A model generated the notes under the pieces. That model was not told where the DNA came from. It ran no database searches and was given only the letters and a program-made list of their open reading frames with translations. This document shows, piece after piece, positions 52,586 through 60,789 of a stretch of 64,000 bases of DNA; position 1 is the stretch's first letter; each line of letters opens with the position of its first letter. Made by a program: the position numbers and the translations under genes. Source of the DNA: Paenibacillus sp. OK003 (GTDB lineage Bacteria; Bacillota; Bacilli; Paenibacillales; Paenibacillaceae); assembly GCF_900109515.1 (NCBI RefSeq), contig NZ_FOBD01000007.1, positions 62,001-126,000 on the forward strand, in the 5' to 3' direction.

Positions 52586-54175
52586 ATGAACAATTGGAAA
52601 AAGCTATTACTTTCTCTTACTTTCGTAGGTCTCATCCTTCCGGTGACATCCATCTCAGAAGCTGCTGAAAAACCCGCTGGTCATGAAAATCTTGTTCCTA
52701 TTCGTGAGATTGCAGAAAAGAATGGGGCAGAGGTATCTTGGCAACAAAAAACAGGAAAAATTACAATAAGTAGAAGTGAGCTTACTATTGTAGTTAAGGT
52801 AGGAGAGAAACAGGCGATGGTGAATGGGCAAGCCATATCCTTAGAGAATCCTGTTCAGTTAACGAAAGGAGTTACCTATATGGATGGGGGATTTCTTACC
52901 GAGACGCTGAAGGCAGCACCTGAGGATATATTTATTTCACTTATAAGTGAGGGCGATGGCAAGGAGGCCGCCAAGTATGTTGATACCTCTGTGAGTGGAG
53001 TGTTGTCACCGACGTTGTTGAGTCAGCTATGGGGAGCTTTAGAAGGACAAAATGGTAAAATTACAAGTGAAGCCATAGCTAAGCGTGTAGAAAATAACAT
53101 AGTGCATCGCAATGTTACCTATACTTTTAAGACAGAACTGACTCGTTTAAATATTACGGTCAGAATGAATCATAACGGACTTGTAGATGACTTGTATATT
53201 GCAGCCGCTACTCCAGATGTGTATCAAAAACCAAGCTATGACAACCCATCTGCCTATACAGAACAAGACATTACGGTTGGTCAAGGTGATTTAGCTTTAC
53301 CAGGGACATTAACTTTGCCCAAGGGAGAGGGACCTTTCCCAGTTGTCATTCTGGTACACGGATCTGGGCCTAGCAATCAAGATGCTGCCATTGGTGGTGC
53401 AAAGCCATTTCGCGATCTTGCGGTAGGTTTAGCTTCACAAGGAGTTGCTGTATTAAGATACGATAAGGTCACGTATGAGCATACCTATAAGGTGGCTTCA
53501 CAGCCTAAATTCACATTAAAACAAGAGAGCGTAGATCAGGTAAACGATGCAGTAGAATTACTTAAAAAGAATACACATATTGATTCTACAGCGATTTTTG
53601 TGGCTGGACATAGTCAAGGCGGGTTTGCATTACCGTTAATCATTGCTGATGATAAGCAGCATGATATTGCAGGAAGTATTCTGCTTGCTGCACCAAGTAG
53701 TAGCTTTGTGGATGTGCTTACCGAGCAGCAGGACGAATTGGTAGACCGGATGGAGCGGCTAGGTTTAGACACGAAGAACATTAAAGAACAAGCTGAATTT
53801 TATAAAAATGTGGCTGCGATCGTTAAAGATCCTCAATATTCTGTAGATCATCTTCCTGAGGCATTTCCACTTCAACCTGCTTATTGGTGGTTTGAGCAGA
53901 GAGATTATGTACCTGCAAAACTGGCTAAAACACAAAACACCCCTATGCTTATTATCCAAGGCGAAAACGATGTGCAAGTGTCTATGAATCAATTCCAAAC
54001 CTGGAAATCGGCTCTGCAAGGTCATTCCAATGTAACGTACAATAGCTATCCAAAGGTAAATCATCTTTTGTCCAGCTATGATGGACTTTCGATTGGTCAA
54101 GAGTATGCTGAGCCATCTAATGTCTCCAAAGCCATTATCGATGATATTGCGAAGTGGGTATTAAAATCAAACTAA
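52586..54175 (+). CDS. Secreted alpha/beta hydrolase with N-terminal copper-amine-oxidase-like domain
   Basis: Exported protein of 529 aa. The signal peptide (residues 1-26, ending SEAAEK) is followed by a stalk domain resembling the copper amine oxidase N-terminal domain (about 33-110: LVPIREIAEKNGAEVSW). A DUF3887-like region (about 125-210) and an alpha/beta hydrolase of the BAAT/DLH-like type follow (about 225-529). Catalytic elements are the oxyanion region VHGSGPSNQD, the nucleophile elbow GHSQGG, the acid in QGENDVQV and the His in KVNHLL. The substrate is unknown; an esterase on the cell surface is a reasonable guess. AGGAGG upstream. Third gene behind the GntR operator. Confidence 0.88.
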   Translation: MNNWKKLLLSLTFVGLILPVTSISEAAEKPAGHENLVPIREIAEKNGAEVSWQQKTGKITISRSELTIVVKVGEKQAMVNGQAISLENPVQLTKGVTYMDGGFLTETLKAAPEDIFISLISEGDGKEAAKYVDTSVSGVLSPTLLSQLWGALEGQNGKITSEAIAKRVENNIVHRNVTYTFKTELTRLNITVRMNHNGLVDDLYIAAATPDVYQKPSYDNPSAYTEQDITVGQGDLALPGTLTLPKGEGPFPVVILVHGSGPSNQDAAIGGAKPFRDLAVGLASQGVAVLRYDKVTYEHTYKVASQPKFTLKQESVDQVNDAVELLKKNTHIDSTAIFVAGHSQGGFALPLIIADDKQHDIAGSILLAAPSSSFVDVLTEQQDELVDRMERLGLDTKNIKEQAEFYKNVAAIVKDPQYSVDHLPEAFPLQPAYWWFEQRDYVPAKLAKTQNTPMLIIQGENDVQVSMNQFQTWKSALQGHSNVTYNSYPKVNHLLSSYDGLSIGQEYAEPSNVSKAIIDDIAKWVLKSN

Positions 54176-54237
54176 AAAACGGGACGGTAAGTTCCATTTT
54201 TGGTTGAGTGATAACATGGGGAAGTGACACATTGAGC

Positions 54238-54295
54238 CATATATAATAAGAAGAGCACTTGCCAATGTAGGCAAGTGCTCTTCTTATTATATATG
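54238..54295. terminator. 26-bp perfect palindromic bidirectional terminator
   Basis: 26-nt arms (54238-54263 and 54270-54295) are exact reverse complements around a 6-nt loop AATGTA. The GC-rich inner half (GAGCACTTGCC) and AT-rich outer half give an intrinsic terminator on both strands, between convergent genes. Confidence 0.93.
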
Positions 54296-54306
54296 AAGTA
54301 GTTGCT

Positions 54307-55665
54307 TTATTTAGCCCAATTGGACTCTTTATCATCTTCATCGGTGTAGTCGGACATGGTCAGCGGTTCCTTGGGAACAACAGCGACTTTGTAGAAGCGA
54401 TTCTTGTCTTTTTCCAGCAAAACGAAAGTCAGATTCTCGAATTCATATTCTTCCTGTTCGTTCATCTCGGGACGATGGCTATAGAGCCATCCGCCAATGG
54501 TATCCCATTCGTCCGCATCCAGGTTTGACGTGAACATATCGTTTACTTTGGACAAGGACACCTTGCCATCCATAATGACATAGTTTTCATTGATAACCTG
54601 AATATCCTCCACTTCGTCTGCGTCGAACTCATCCCGGATTTCACCGACAATCTGTTCAAGCACATCCTCAATCGTTACAATCCCGGACGTACCTCCATAC
54701 TCATCGACCAGCACGGCAATATGCACGCCATCCTTCTGCATTTTCTTGAGCAGGTCCTTGACCGGAGTCGTTTCGTGAACAGCCGATACCGGCTGAATGA
54801 GGGAAGAGAGATCGACAGGTTCTTCGTTCCCGTACAACTCCAGGAAAAATTGTTTGGTATTTATGATACCGATAATATCGTCTTTGCTCTCATTTACTAC
54901 TGGAAAACGGGTGTATTGTTCTTGACGGATAATATCCAGGTTTTCCTCGTTCGATCTATTGACATAAAGGCAGACCATATCAGTCCGGGGTACCATGATT
55001 TCTTTGGCAAGCATCTCATCAAAAGCAAAAATCCGGCTTACATATCCGAACTCGGCTTGGTTGATTTTGCCGCTCTCAAAGCTTTCATTAATGATAAACT
55101 GTAATTCTTCTTCGGAGTGTGCATCTTCATGCTCCGATGCAGGTTTGATTCCGAATAACTTGACCAGTTGATTCGCTGAGCTGTTTAACAGCCAGATAAA
55201 AGGATACATAATTCGGTTAAACCAGATGATAGGTGTAGACGTCAGCAGAGCAACGGCTTCGGCTTTACGGATTGCAATCGTTTTAGGTGCAAGTTCACCA
55301 ACTACCACATGCAAATACGTGATGGCAACAAACGCAATAACAAACGATAAGAATGAAGAAACTGCCTCAGGCATGTTCATGCTTTCGAACACAGGGTGGA
55401 GAATTTTCTCTACCGTGGGTTCTCCCAGCCAGCCCAGTCCCAGAGATGTAATCGTGATACCCAACTGACAGGCGGACAAATATCCATCCAGGTTGGCAAC
55501 GGCTTGTTTAACAGCCAAGGCACGCTTGTTTCCTTCTGCAATCATTTGGTCAATCCGGCTCGGACGAATCCGTACCAGAGCGAACTCCACTGCAACAAAA
55601 AACGCCGAAAGTCCTATCAAAAATGCAACCAATACTAAATTTAACGCATACCTCTCACTTTCCAT
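54307..55665 (-). CDS. Hemolysin/CorC-type transporter with DUF21 and CBS domains
   Basis: Membrane protein of 452 aa of the CNNM/CorC family, linked in relatives to magnesium or cobalt efflux and tolerance. The DUF21 membrane domain (about 5-180) has three or four helices, with FFVAVEFALVRIRPSRI and GITITSLGLGWLGEPTVE. A CBS pair follows (about 215-340: IMVPRTDMVCL; AVLVDEYGGTSGIVTIEDVLEQIVGEI), then a CorC_HlyC domain (about 355-435, with IGGWLYSH). The reverse start ATG is preceded by GGAGAAGAC about 8 nt away. The gene is monocistronic between a palindromic terminator and a divergent region. Confidence 0.93.
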   Translation of the reverse strand: MESERYALNLVLVAFLIGLSAFFVAVEFALVRIRPSRIDQMIAEGNKRALAVKQAVANLDGYLSACQLGITITSLGLGWLGEPTVEKILHPVFESMNMPEAVSSFLSFVIAFVAITYLHVVVGELAPKTIAIRKAEAVALLTSTPIIWFNRIMYPFIWLLNSSANQLVKLFGIKPASEHEDAHSEEELQFIINESFESGKINQAEFGYVSRIFAFDEMLAKEIMVPRTDMVCLYVNRSNEENLDIIRQEQYTRFPVVNESKDDIIGIINTKQFFLELYGNEEPVDLSSLIQPVSAVHETTPVKDLLKKMQKDGVHIAVLVDEYGGTSGIVTIEDVLEQIVGEIRDEFDADEVEDIQVINENYVIMDGKVSLSKVNDMFTSNLDADEWDTIGGWLYSHRPEMNEQEEYEFENLTFVLLEKDKNRFYKVAVVPKEPLTMSDYTDEDDKESNWAK

Positions 55666-56039
55666 TAACTAGTCTTCTCCTTTAAGTAATAAGTTTTTAA
55701 CGAATATTATATCTAATTTTACGTAAGAAGACCACCTTCTGATCAAGAAAAGAGGAAGAGTCTGGAAGGCAGAGTGTGCCAAATGGCGATGGAGTGCTGA
55801 TCCGCAGACTTGAATGAATCATATGTAGAGGGGAACACAGTCAGAATATACAACGCCAAAGCATGGCAAGAACTGGCTGAGTGCTGCTGCAGATGCGCTG
55901 TGTATGTAAAATTTTATCTAAGCAAACGTTACGAACAGTGCATACATTGGGTATCTAATGATTAGCTAAAGGCTTTATCGTCAAAGCTTGTACAGTGAGA
56001 GAACGGCAAGGTTATCCCTTGCCATGAGGAGGAAGCCGA
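55666..56039. other. Divergent intergenic region between the CorC-type gene and cls
   Basis: 374 nt, no gene. Its only clear element is a hairpin, GGCAAGG-TTATC-CCTTGCC (56005-56023), which ends 2 nt before the ribosome binding site GAGGAGG (56026-56032) of the cardiolipin synthase gene and could affect its translation. TTTATCGTCAAAG near 55975 resembles the 13-mer repeated before galU. Confidence 0.5.
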
Positions 56040-57479
56040 ATGTTTTGGCTGGTCATTATATTACTCGTATTTACTTTCCAGGCAGCCACCATTCTGTTGC
56101 TGGAATTCCGCAATCCGGCGAAAGCTGTGGCATGGCTTTTTATTTTATTCTGTGTTCCCTTGATCGGCTTTGTTGTGTATTATTTTGTCGCCCAGGACTA
56201 CAGCAAACGCAAAAAGGTCCGTAAAGGCGGTTCACGAATATTTCGGGAAATACGGGAAACGATCTGGGAACAGGCTCATATTATCGAGCATGCCGATCAG
56301 ATGTCGGGCAGCCGATACAACCATCAGCACCGTTTGTTCAATTTGTTATCACACTTGTCTGAGAGCCCAATTACAGGCTGCAACCGGAGTCAAGTACTTA
56401 CGAATGGTGAAGAGACATTTGAAGCCATGTTGAGGGCCATGGAGCAGGCAGAGCACCATCTGCATGTTGAATTTTATATTTTTCGGGATGATGTTATCAG
56501 TACGAAATTTCAGGATGTGATGATTCGCAAGGCGAAAGAAGGCGTCAAAGTGCGTTTGATCTGCGATGGACTCGGCAGTCACAAGATGAGCTGGAGCTTT
56601 ATCCGCAAGTTTCAGGACGCGGGCGTGGAGTTTCATTATTTTCTGCCGCCGCTCATTGCAATGATTGACCGCAGGGTGAACTACCGGAATCACCGCAAAA
56701 TTGTTGTGGTGGATGGCAGGATTGGATTTGTGGGTGGGATTAATGTAGGTGATGATTATCTCGGACAATATCCGGAGGTTGGATTCTGGCGCGATACCCA
56801 TATACAGATCGAGGGAGATGCCGTATATTTCCTGCAAAATACGTTCTTGAATGACTGGAAACTTGCTTCAGGCGAGCAGATTACAGAGCCTCAACTGACA
56901 GAGCTGTTCCCGCCACATATTTGCAGCGGGGAAGAGCGAATTCAGATTCTGGCCAGCGGCCCGGATCAGGACTGGGATGCCATTCAGGAAATGTGCTTTG
57001 GGGCGATTTCCGTGGCATGCGAACGCATATATATCACAACACCCTATTTCATTCCGGATCCCGCATTGTATGAAGCGATTAAGACGGCTGCCGTGAGTGG
57101 GGTAGATGTGAAAATCATCATTCCGTATCAATCGGATTCCCGGCTTGTGCACTTGGCTTCTCTGTCCTATATCGAAGAATTATTGCGTGCTGGAGTGCAG
57201 TTTTATCAATACCGTAAAGGTTTTGTGCATGCCAAGGTCTTGATTGTGGATGATTTGCTTGCGACGGTAGGCACAGCCAACATGGATATGCGCAGCTTTT
57301 TCTGCAATTTCGAGTTGACCGCAGTGTTGTTTGAGACTTCATCCATGCAACGGCTGACCGAGGATTTTGAACGTGATCTGGAAGAATGCAGCCAGATTGA
57401 TGTGAAGGTGTTTCAGCAGCGTTCACGGTGGCAAAAAGGGGCGGAAATGCTTTCTCGCATGCTTTCTCCGCTGCTTTAG
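56040..57479 (+). CDS. cls: Cardiolipin synthase
   Basis: Membrane phospholipase-D-family enzyme (479 aa) that condenses two phosphatidylglycerols to cardiolipin. Two N-terminal helices (about 2-20 and 30-52) precede two PLD domains with HKD motifs: NHRKIVVVDGRIGFVGGIN (about residues 218-236) and VHAKVLIVDDLLATVGTANMD (about 397-417). Length and layout match ClsA/YwiE. GAGGAGG is 8 nt before the ATG, with a 7-bp hairpin just upstream. The gene is divergent from the CorC-type gene and followed by a terminator. Confidence 0.96.
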   Translation: MFWLVIILLVFTFQAATILLLEFRNPAKAVAWLFILFCVPLIGFVVYYFVAQDYSKRKKVRKGGSRIFREIRETIWEQAHIIEHADQMSGSRYNHQHRLFNLLSHLSESPITGCNRSQVLTNGEETFEAMLRAMEQAEHHLHVEFYIFRDDVISTKFQDVMIRKAKEGVKVRLICDGLGSHKMSWSFIRKFQDAGVEFHYFLPPLIAMIDRRVNYRNHRKIVVVDGRIGFVGGINVGDDYLGQYPEVGFWRDTHIQIEGDAVYFLQNTFLNDWKLASGEQITEPQLTELFPPHICSGEERIQILASGPDQDWDAIQEMCFGAISVACERIYITTPYFIPDPALYEAIKTAAVSGVDVKIIIPYQSDSRLVHLASLSYIEELLRAGVQFYQYRKGFVHAKVLIVDDLLATVGTANMDMRSFFCNFELTAVLFETSSMQRLTEDFERDLEECSQIDVKVFQQRSRWQKGAEMLSRMLSPLL

Positions 57480-57499
57480 CCGTTATAGGGCGGATTTCT

Positions 57500-57531
57500 C
57501 AAGATAAGTTCACTTTTTGTGAATTTATCTT
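57500..57531 (+). terminator. Intrinsic terminator after cls
   Basis: AGATAAGTTCAC-TTTTT-GTGAATTTATCT with TCTTTTTG. Confidence 0.8.
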
Positions 57532-57547
57532 CTTTTTGCTAACTATT

Positions 57548-57577
57548 TTGCTCAAATTTGATCTTTTATGATATAAT
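57548..57577 (+). promoter_or_regulatory. Promoter of the yitT-like gene
   Basis: TTGCTC (57548-57553), 18 nt, TATAAT (57572-57577). It implies a leader of about 240 nt. Confidence 0.6.
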
Positions 57578-57607
57578 GTTTATATAAATTATGTCTTGGC
57601 GAAGGAG

Positions 57608-57637
57608 GGGAGTCTGCGGGAAAACAGGCTCCCTTTT
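57608..57637 (+). terminator. Leader hairpin (possible attenuator) before the yitT-like gene
   Basis: GGGAGTCTG, loop CGGGAAAA, CAGGCTCCC, then TTTT. It lies about 30 nt into the predicted transcript and 190 nt before the start codon. No known riboswitch was recognised. Confidence 0.5.
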
Positions 57638-57825
57638 GCTCTCTTTTGAAAGTGTCAACCGGAATTAAGACATACATGAATACATTTCATATAGCCTTTA
57701 GGTGCTTTTATAACGGGGTGCATATCGTGTTGGAACGGTGTTGTTCCTTTGTATGCAGGGTTCCCCTGAGTACTTAAATGATTTATGAAATGGATTCACA
57801 TTTTGATCAAAATGGGGGGGATACC

Positions 57826-58734
57826 ATGTCCAATGTATCGGTTAAAGAACTAACATCCAAGCCGGACCGCAATGTGAAGAGCTCGGTGTTTTCATTGAAG
57901 CTTCTGCAGCGCATTGTGATGATTCTGGTCGGTGCTGCACTGATGGCTGTGTCACTCGAAGTATTTCTCGTGCCGAATGGCGTTATTGATGGGGGAATAA
58001 CAGGGATCTCGATTATGGTGTCAGAGCTTACACATCTGCCACTCGGAATTTTCCTGACCTTGCTTAACTTGCCTTTCCTCATTCTGGGGTATAAACAAAT
58101 TGGTAAAACGTTTGCGTTATCTACATTGCTCGGGATCGTTGTAATGTCGATTGGAACATCATTGTTACACCGCGTTCCTGCACTGACGCCAGGTGAACCG
58201 CTGCTTGGAGCTGTATTTGGTGGATTAATCTTGGGGGTTGGTGTTGGTCTCGTCATTCGTTCCGGTGGTTCACTGGATGGTACGGAGATTGTAGCCATTC
58301 TGCTGAGTGAGAAATCGCCATTGTCTGTAGGCCAAATCGTACTCTTCATTAACGTATTTATTTTTGCTGGTGCAGGTTTTGTGTTTGGCTGGCCAAATGC
58401 CCTGTATTCCATGATTGCTTATTATATTGCCATGAAGATGATTGATATTGTGAATGAAGGATTGGATCAATCCAAATCGGTATGGATTATCAGCGAGAAG
58501 TACCGTGATATTGGTTCAGCCTTAACCGACCGTCTTGGTCGTGGCGTCACTTTCCTGGATGGAGAGGGCGGCTTCAGCGGAGACGAGAAGAAAATTATCT
58601 TTGTGGTGATCACCCGTTTGGAAGAAGCTAAGCTGAAGTCCATTGTTGAAGATTGGGACCCACATGCCTTTGTGGCGATTGGTAACATTCACGATGTGAA
58701 GGGCGGACGTTTCAAGAAAAAAGGTATACATTAG
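57826..58734 (+). CDS. YitT family membrane protein
   Basis: Membrane protein (302 aa) of the YitT family, whose biochemical role is unknown. There are five or six helices in residues 25-215; EVFLVPNGVIDGGITGISIM and VIRSGGSLDGTEIVAILLS are family hallmarks. A C-terminal cytosolic DUF2179 domain (about 225-290: GVTFLDGEGGFSGDEKKIIFVVITR) follows. ATG 57826 is chosen because a run of seven G ends 5 nt upstream; the frame extends to 57778 without support. It follows a 346-nt region with its own promoter and a leader hairpin. Confidence 0.93.
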   Translation: MSNVSVKELTSKPDRNVKSSVFSLKLLQRIVMILVGAALMAVSLEVFLVPNGVIDGGITGISIMVSELTHLPLGIFLTLLNLPFLILGYKQIGKTFALSTLLGIVVMSIGTSLLHRVPALTPGEPLLGAVFGGLILGVGVGLVIRSGGSLDGTEIVAILLSEKSPLSVGQIVLFINVFIFAGAGFVFGWPNALYSMIAYYIAMKMIDIVNEGLDQSKSVWIISEKYRDIGSALTDRLGRGVTFLDGEGGFSGDEKKIIFVVITRLEEAKLKSIVEDWDPHAFVAIGNIHDVKGGRFKKKGIH

Positions 58735-58764
58735 CGAATCTCATCGCACGTAACGAAAAGATAG

Positions 58765-58800
58765 CCGGCACCCTTGGTTTGAGGGTGACCGGCTATCTTT
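58765..58800. terminator. Bidirectional terminator between the yitT-like and ligD polymerase genes
   Basis: AAAGATAGCCGG...ACCC pairs with GGGT...CCGGCTATCTTT (inner loop TTGGTTTGA). It overlaps the 3' end of the reverse-strand polymerase region. Confidence 0.85.
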
Positions 58801-59683
58801 GTTTTAAATGCTGGATGACCAGTTCAACGGGTTGGGGTTCCACAGCTGCGATCAGATCCCCGGTCTGCGTCAGGCGTTCCACGATGTTCATCAAGTGGTA
58901 ATCCTTGACCGAAACGTTGTTCCGAACCTCATCCCATGTGAGCGGAGTAGACACAGTACCGCCTGGTTTGGCGCGGGGAGTGTAAGGAGCTGCGAGTGTT
59001 TTGCCACCGTAATGCTGGAGGTAATCAAAATAAATGCGGTCCCCCCGGTCTTTTTTTAGTCGCTCGAGTGTAAATAGATCCGGATGTTTTTGAGTAACGT
59101 ATTTGCCTACAAAATAACCGATGTCCCTTAATTCATCGAAGGTTACACCTTGGCGGATCGGAACAATAATCTGTATACCTGTGGCACCGGAGGTTTTCGG
59201 TACCGATCTCAGACCAAGCGAAGTCAGCGTTTCCCCCACGATCAGTGCTGCCTGCATGATGCGAGGTTCTTCTTCCTGCGAAGGATCGAGATCAATCATC
59301 CACTCGCAAGGCAGATGGCTGCCTACGGCATGTAAGGAAGGATGAAATTCCAGAGCGGCCAAATTGCCAAGCCATAACAGATCAGGGAGGTTGTCCATCA
59401 CCACATATCGTATCCCGTCATGCATCTCGGTTCGTACAAACTCCGGAACGGGCTCCGGGGCATTTTTCTGATAGAAAAACTGGCCGCCTGCACCATGTGG
59501 ATAACGTATCGTGGTGAGCAGCCGATTTCGGGTGTAGGTAAGCAGATAGGGGGCCATTGCCGCCAACTTTTGCAAATAGATAGCCTTGGTTACACCTGCT
59601 TCGGGCCATAACAGCTTGTCCGGATTGGTTACGGTAAGCTCCATTCCATTAATGGTTATAGTGCCCTTTATCGTGTGGGCCAT
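58793..59683 (-). CDS. LigD-type polymerase/primase domain protein
   Basis: Stand-alone polymerase domain (PolDom) of non-homologous end joining (296 aa). These archaeo-eukaryotic-primase-fold enzymes fill gaps and add nucleotides at broken ends. The N-terminal VTNPDKLLWPEAGVTKAIYL, the metal-binding WMIDLDPSQ (D-x-D, about residue 133), KTSGATGIQIIVPI and APYTPRAKPGGTVSTPL are the family landmarks. ATG at 59683 (reverse) is preferred: AGGAGGTG is 6 nt upstream, and the GTG at 59692 lies inside that site. It lies 72 nt downstream of the ligase gene, so the two probably form one operon. Confidence 0.93.
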   Translation of the reverse strand: MAHTIKGTITINGMELTVTNPDKLLWPEAGVTKAIYLQKLAAMAPYLLTYTRNRLLTTIRYPHGAGGQFFYQKNAPEPVPEFVRTEMHDGIRYVVMDNLPDLLWLGNLAALEFHPSLHAVGSHLPCEWMIDLDPSQEEEPRIMQAALIVGETLTSLGLRSVPKTSGATGIQIIVPIRQGVTFDELRDIGYFVGKYVTQKHPDLFTLERLKKDRGDRIYFDYLQHYGGKTLAAPYTPRAKPGGTVSTPLTWDEVRNNVSVKDYHLMNIVERLTQTGDLIAAVEPQPVELVIQHLKQR

Positions 59684-59755
59684 GAAGAACACCTCCTATG
59701 GTGACAAGTATGATTTTAAATGGCCTCTTACTATTTCAGGCGGATAGAAAGTGGT

Positions 59756-60721
59756 TTATCGTTCAGGGATAAGATGACTGATCTGGCTGATCTGACACTC
59801 ATCTCGCTTTACCGAAGCAAAGGCCTGGATGCTTGGGTGACGTAGGGTAAGATGGTGTGTGAGTTCCATGAATTGCACTTTGACACCGATTTGTGGTTCG
59901 ACCCATGTGGTCTCCGCGCTTCTCTCCGGTATGTTATGAAAGGGTCTATCCTTTCGAATGAGAGGCTGTACTTCTTCGGTTAGTTTACGCCAGGAGTCCG
60001 AGTTCAGTTTACCCGTGCCGACATGACCAATATAGACAAAGTGAGGCCCATCGTATACACCGACTGCGATTGCATTCACGATGCCACTGCGGTAGGTAAC
60101 CCCGCCAATCATCGCATATAGATCGTGGAAAATCTTGACCTTTTGCCAGCGTTGATCCTTACCGTTGATTCCATAGGTACTGGAAAGGTCTTTACATACA
60201 ATTCCCTCCATCTGGTGCTGTCTCATCACAGTGAGCAGGGCGTCGGGATCGGACGTGTTGGTCACCTCCTGAACGTGGGGAGCAGGATTCAGAACTTGAT
60301 GCAGCAGACGCTGACGATCTGCAAGTGGTTGATCTGTGACCCATACCCCATCGCAGAAAAGAATATCAAATACCATGTAAGTCACCGGAATCTGGGTTAC
60401 AGCTTGGGCAATGCCATCCGGTCTGCTCATGCGATCTCGCCGCAGCACGTGATAGAAGGACGGTTTTCCCGTATCCGGGTCAAGGGCAATAATCTCTCCA
60501 TCCAAAATATAAGAAGGAGCGGAGCATAGATTACGTGGCTGGACCAGCTCAGGATATTGTGCAGTTCGATTGTGCAGTCTGCGGTTGATCAATTGAAGTT
60601 CTTGTCCATCCTCGTAAGCAAGCATGCGGACGCCATCCCATTTGATTTGGGCAATCCAGTTTTGCCCGGTAGGGATCACATCTCGGGATACAGGTTCAAA
60701 AGGAATCAGGGGATGGAACAT
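59756..60721 (-). CDS. ATP-dependent DNA ligase (LigD ligase domain)
   Basis: Stand-alone ATP-dependent ligase (321 aa) that seals breaks, expected to act with Ku and the polymerase protein. The nucleotidyltransferase motif I is IKWDGVRM, with the adenylated Lys at about residue 27. Motif III/IIIa (SYILDGEIIALD and TYMVFDILF), motif IV (MEGIVCKDL) and motif V (WQKVKI) follow, then the OB domain. The reverse ATG at 60721 has AGGAG 10 nt upstream; a TTG at 60748 has none. In Bacillus subtilis these two activities are one fused protein; here they are separate genes. Confidence 0.93.
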   Translation of the reverse strand: MFHPLIPFEPVSRDVIPTGQNWIAQIKWDGVRMLAYEDGQELQLINRRLHNRTAQYPELVQPRNLCSAPSYILDGEIIALDPDTGKPSFYHVLRRDRMSRPDGIAQAVTQIPVTYMVFDILFCDGVWVTDQPLADRQRLLHQVLNPAPHVQEVTNTSDPDALLTVMRQHQMEGIVCKDLSSTYGINGKDQRWQKVKIFHDLYAMIGGVTYRSGIVNAIAVGVYDGPHFVYIGHVGTGKLNSDSWRKLTEEVQPLIRKDRPFHNIPERSAETTWVEPQIGVKVQFMELTHHLTLRHPSIQAFASVKRDECQISQISHLIPER

Positions 60722-60789
60722 GTGCTTAATACTCCTCTCCGCTTTCAAATTTGTCTGGAGGTTGATGCCGTATGTTGAGTGTCACAAGT

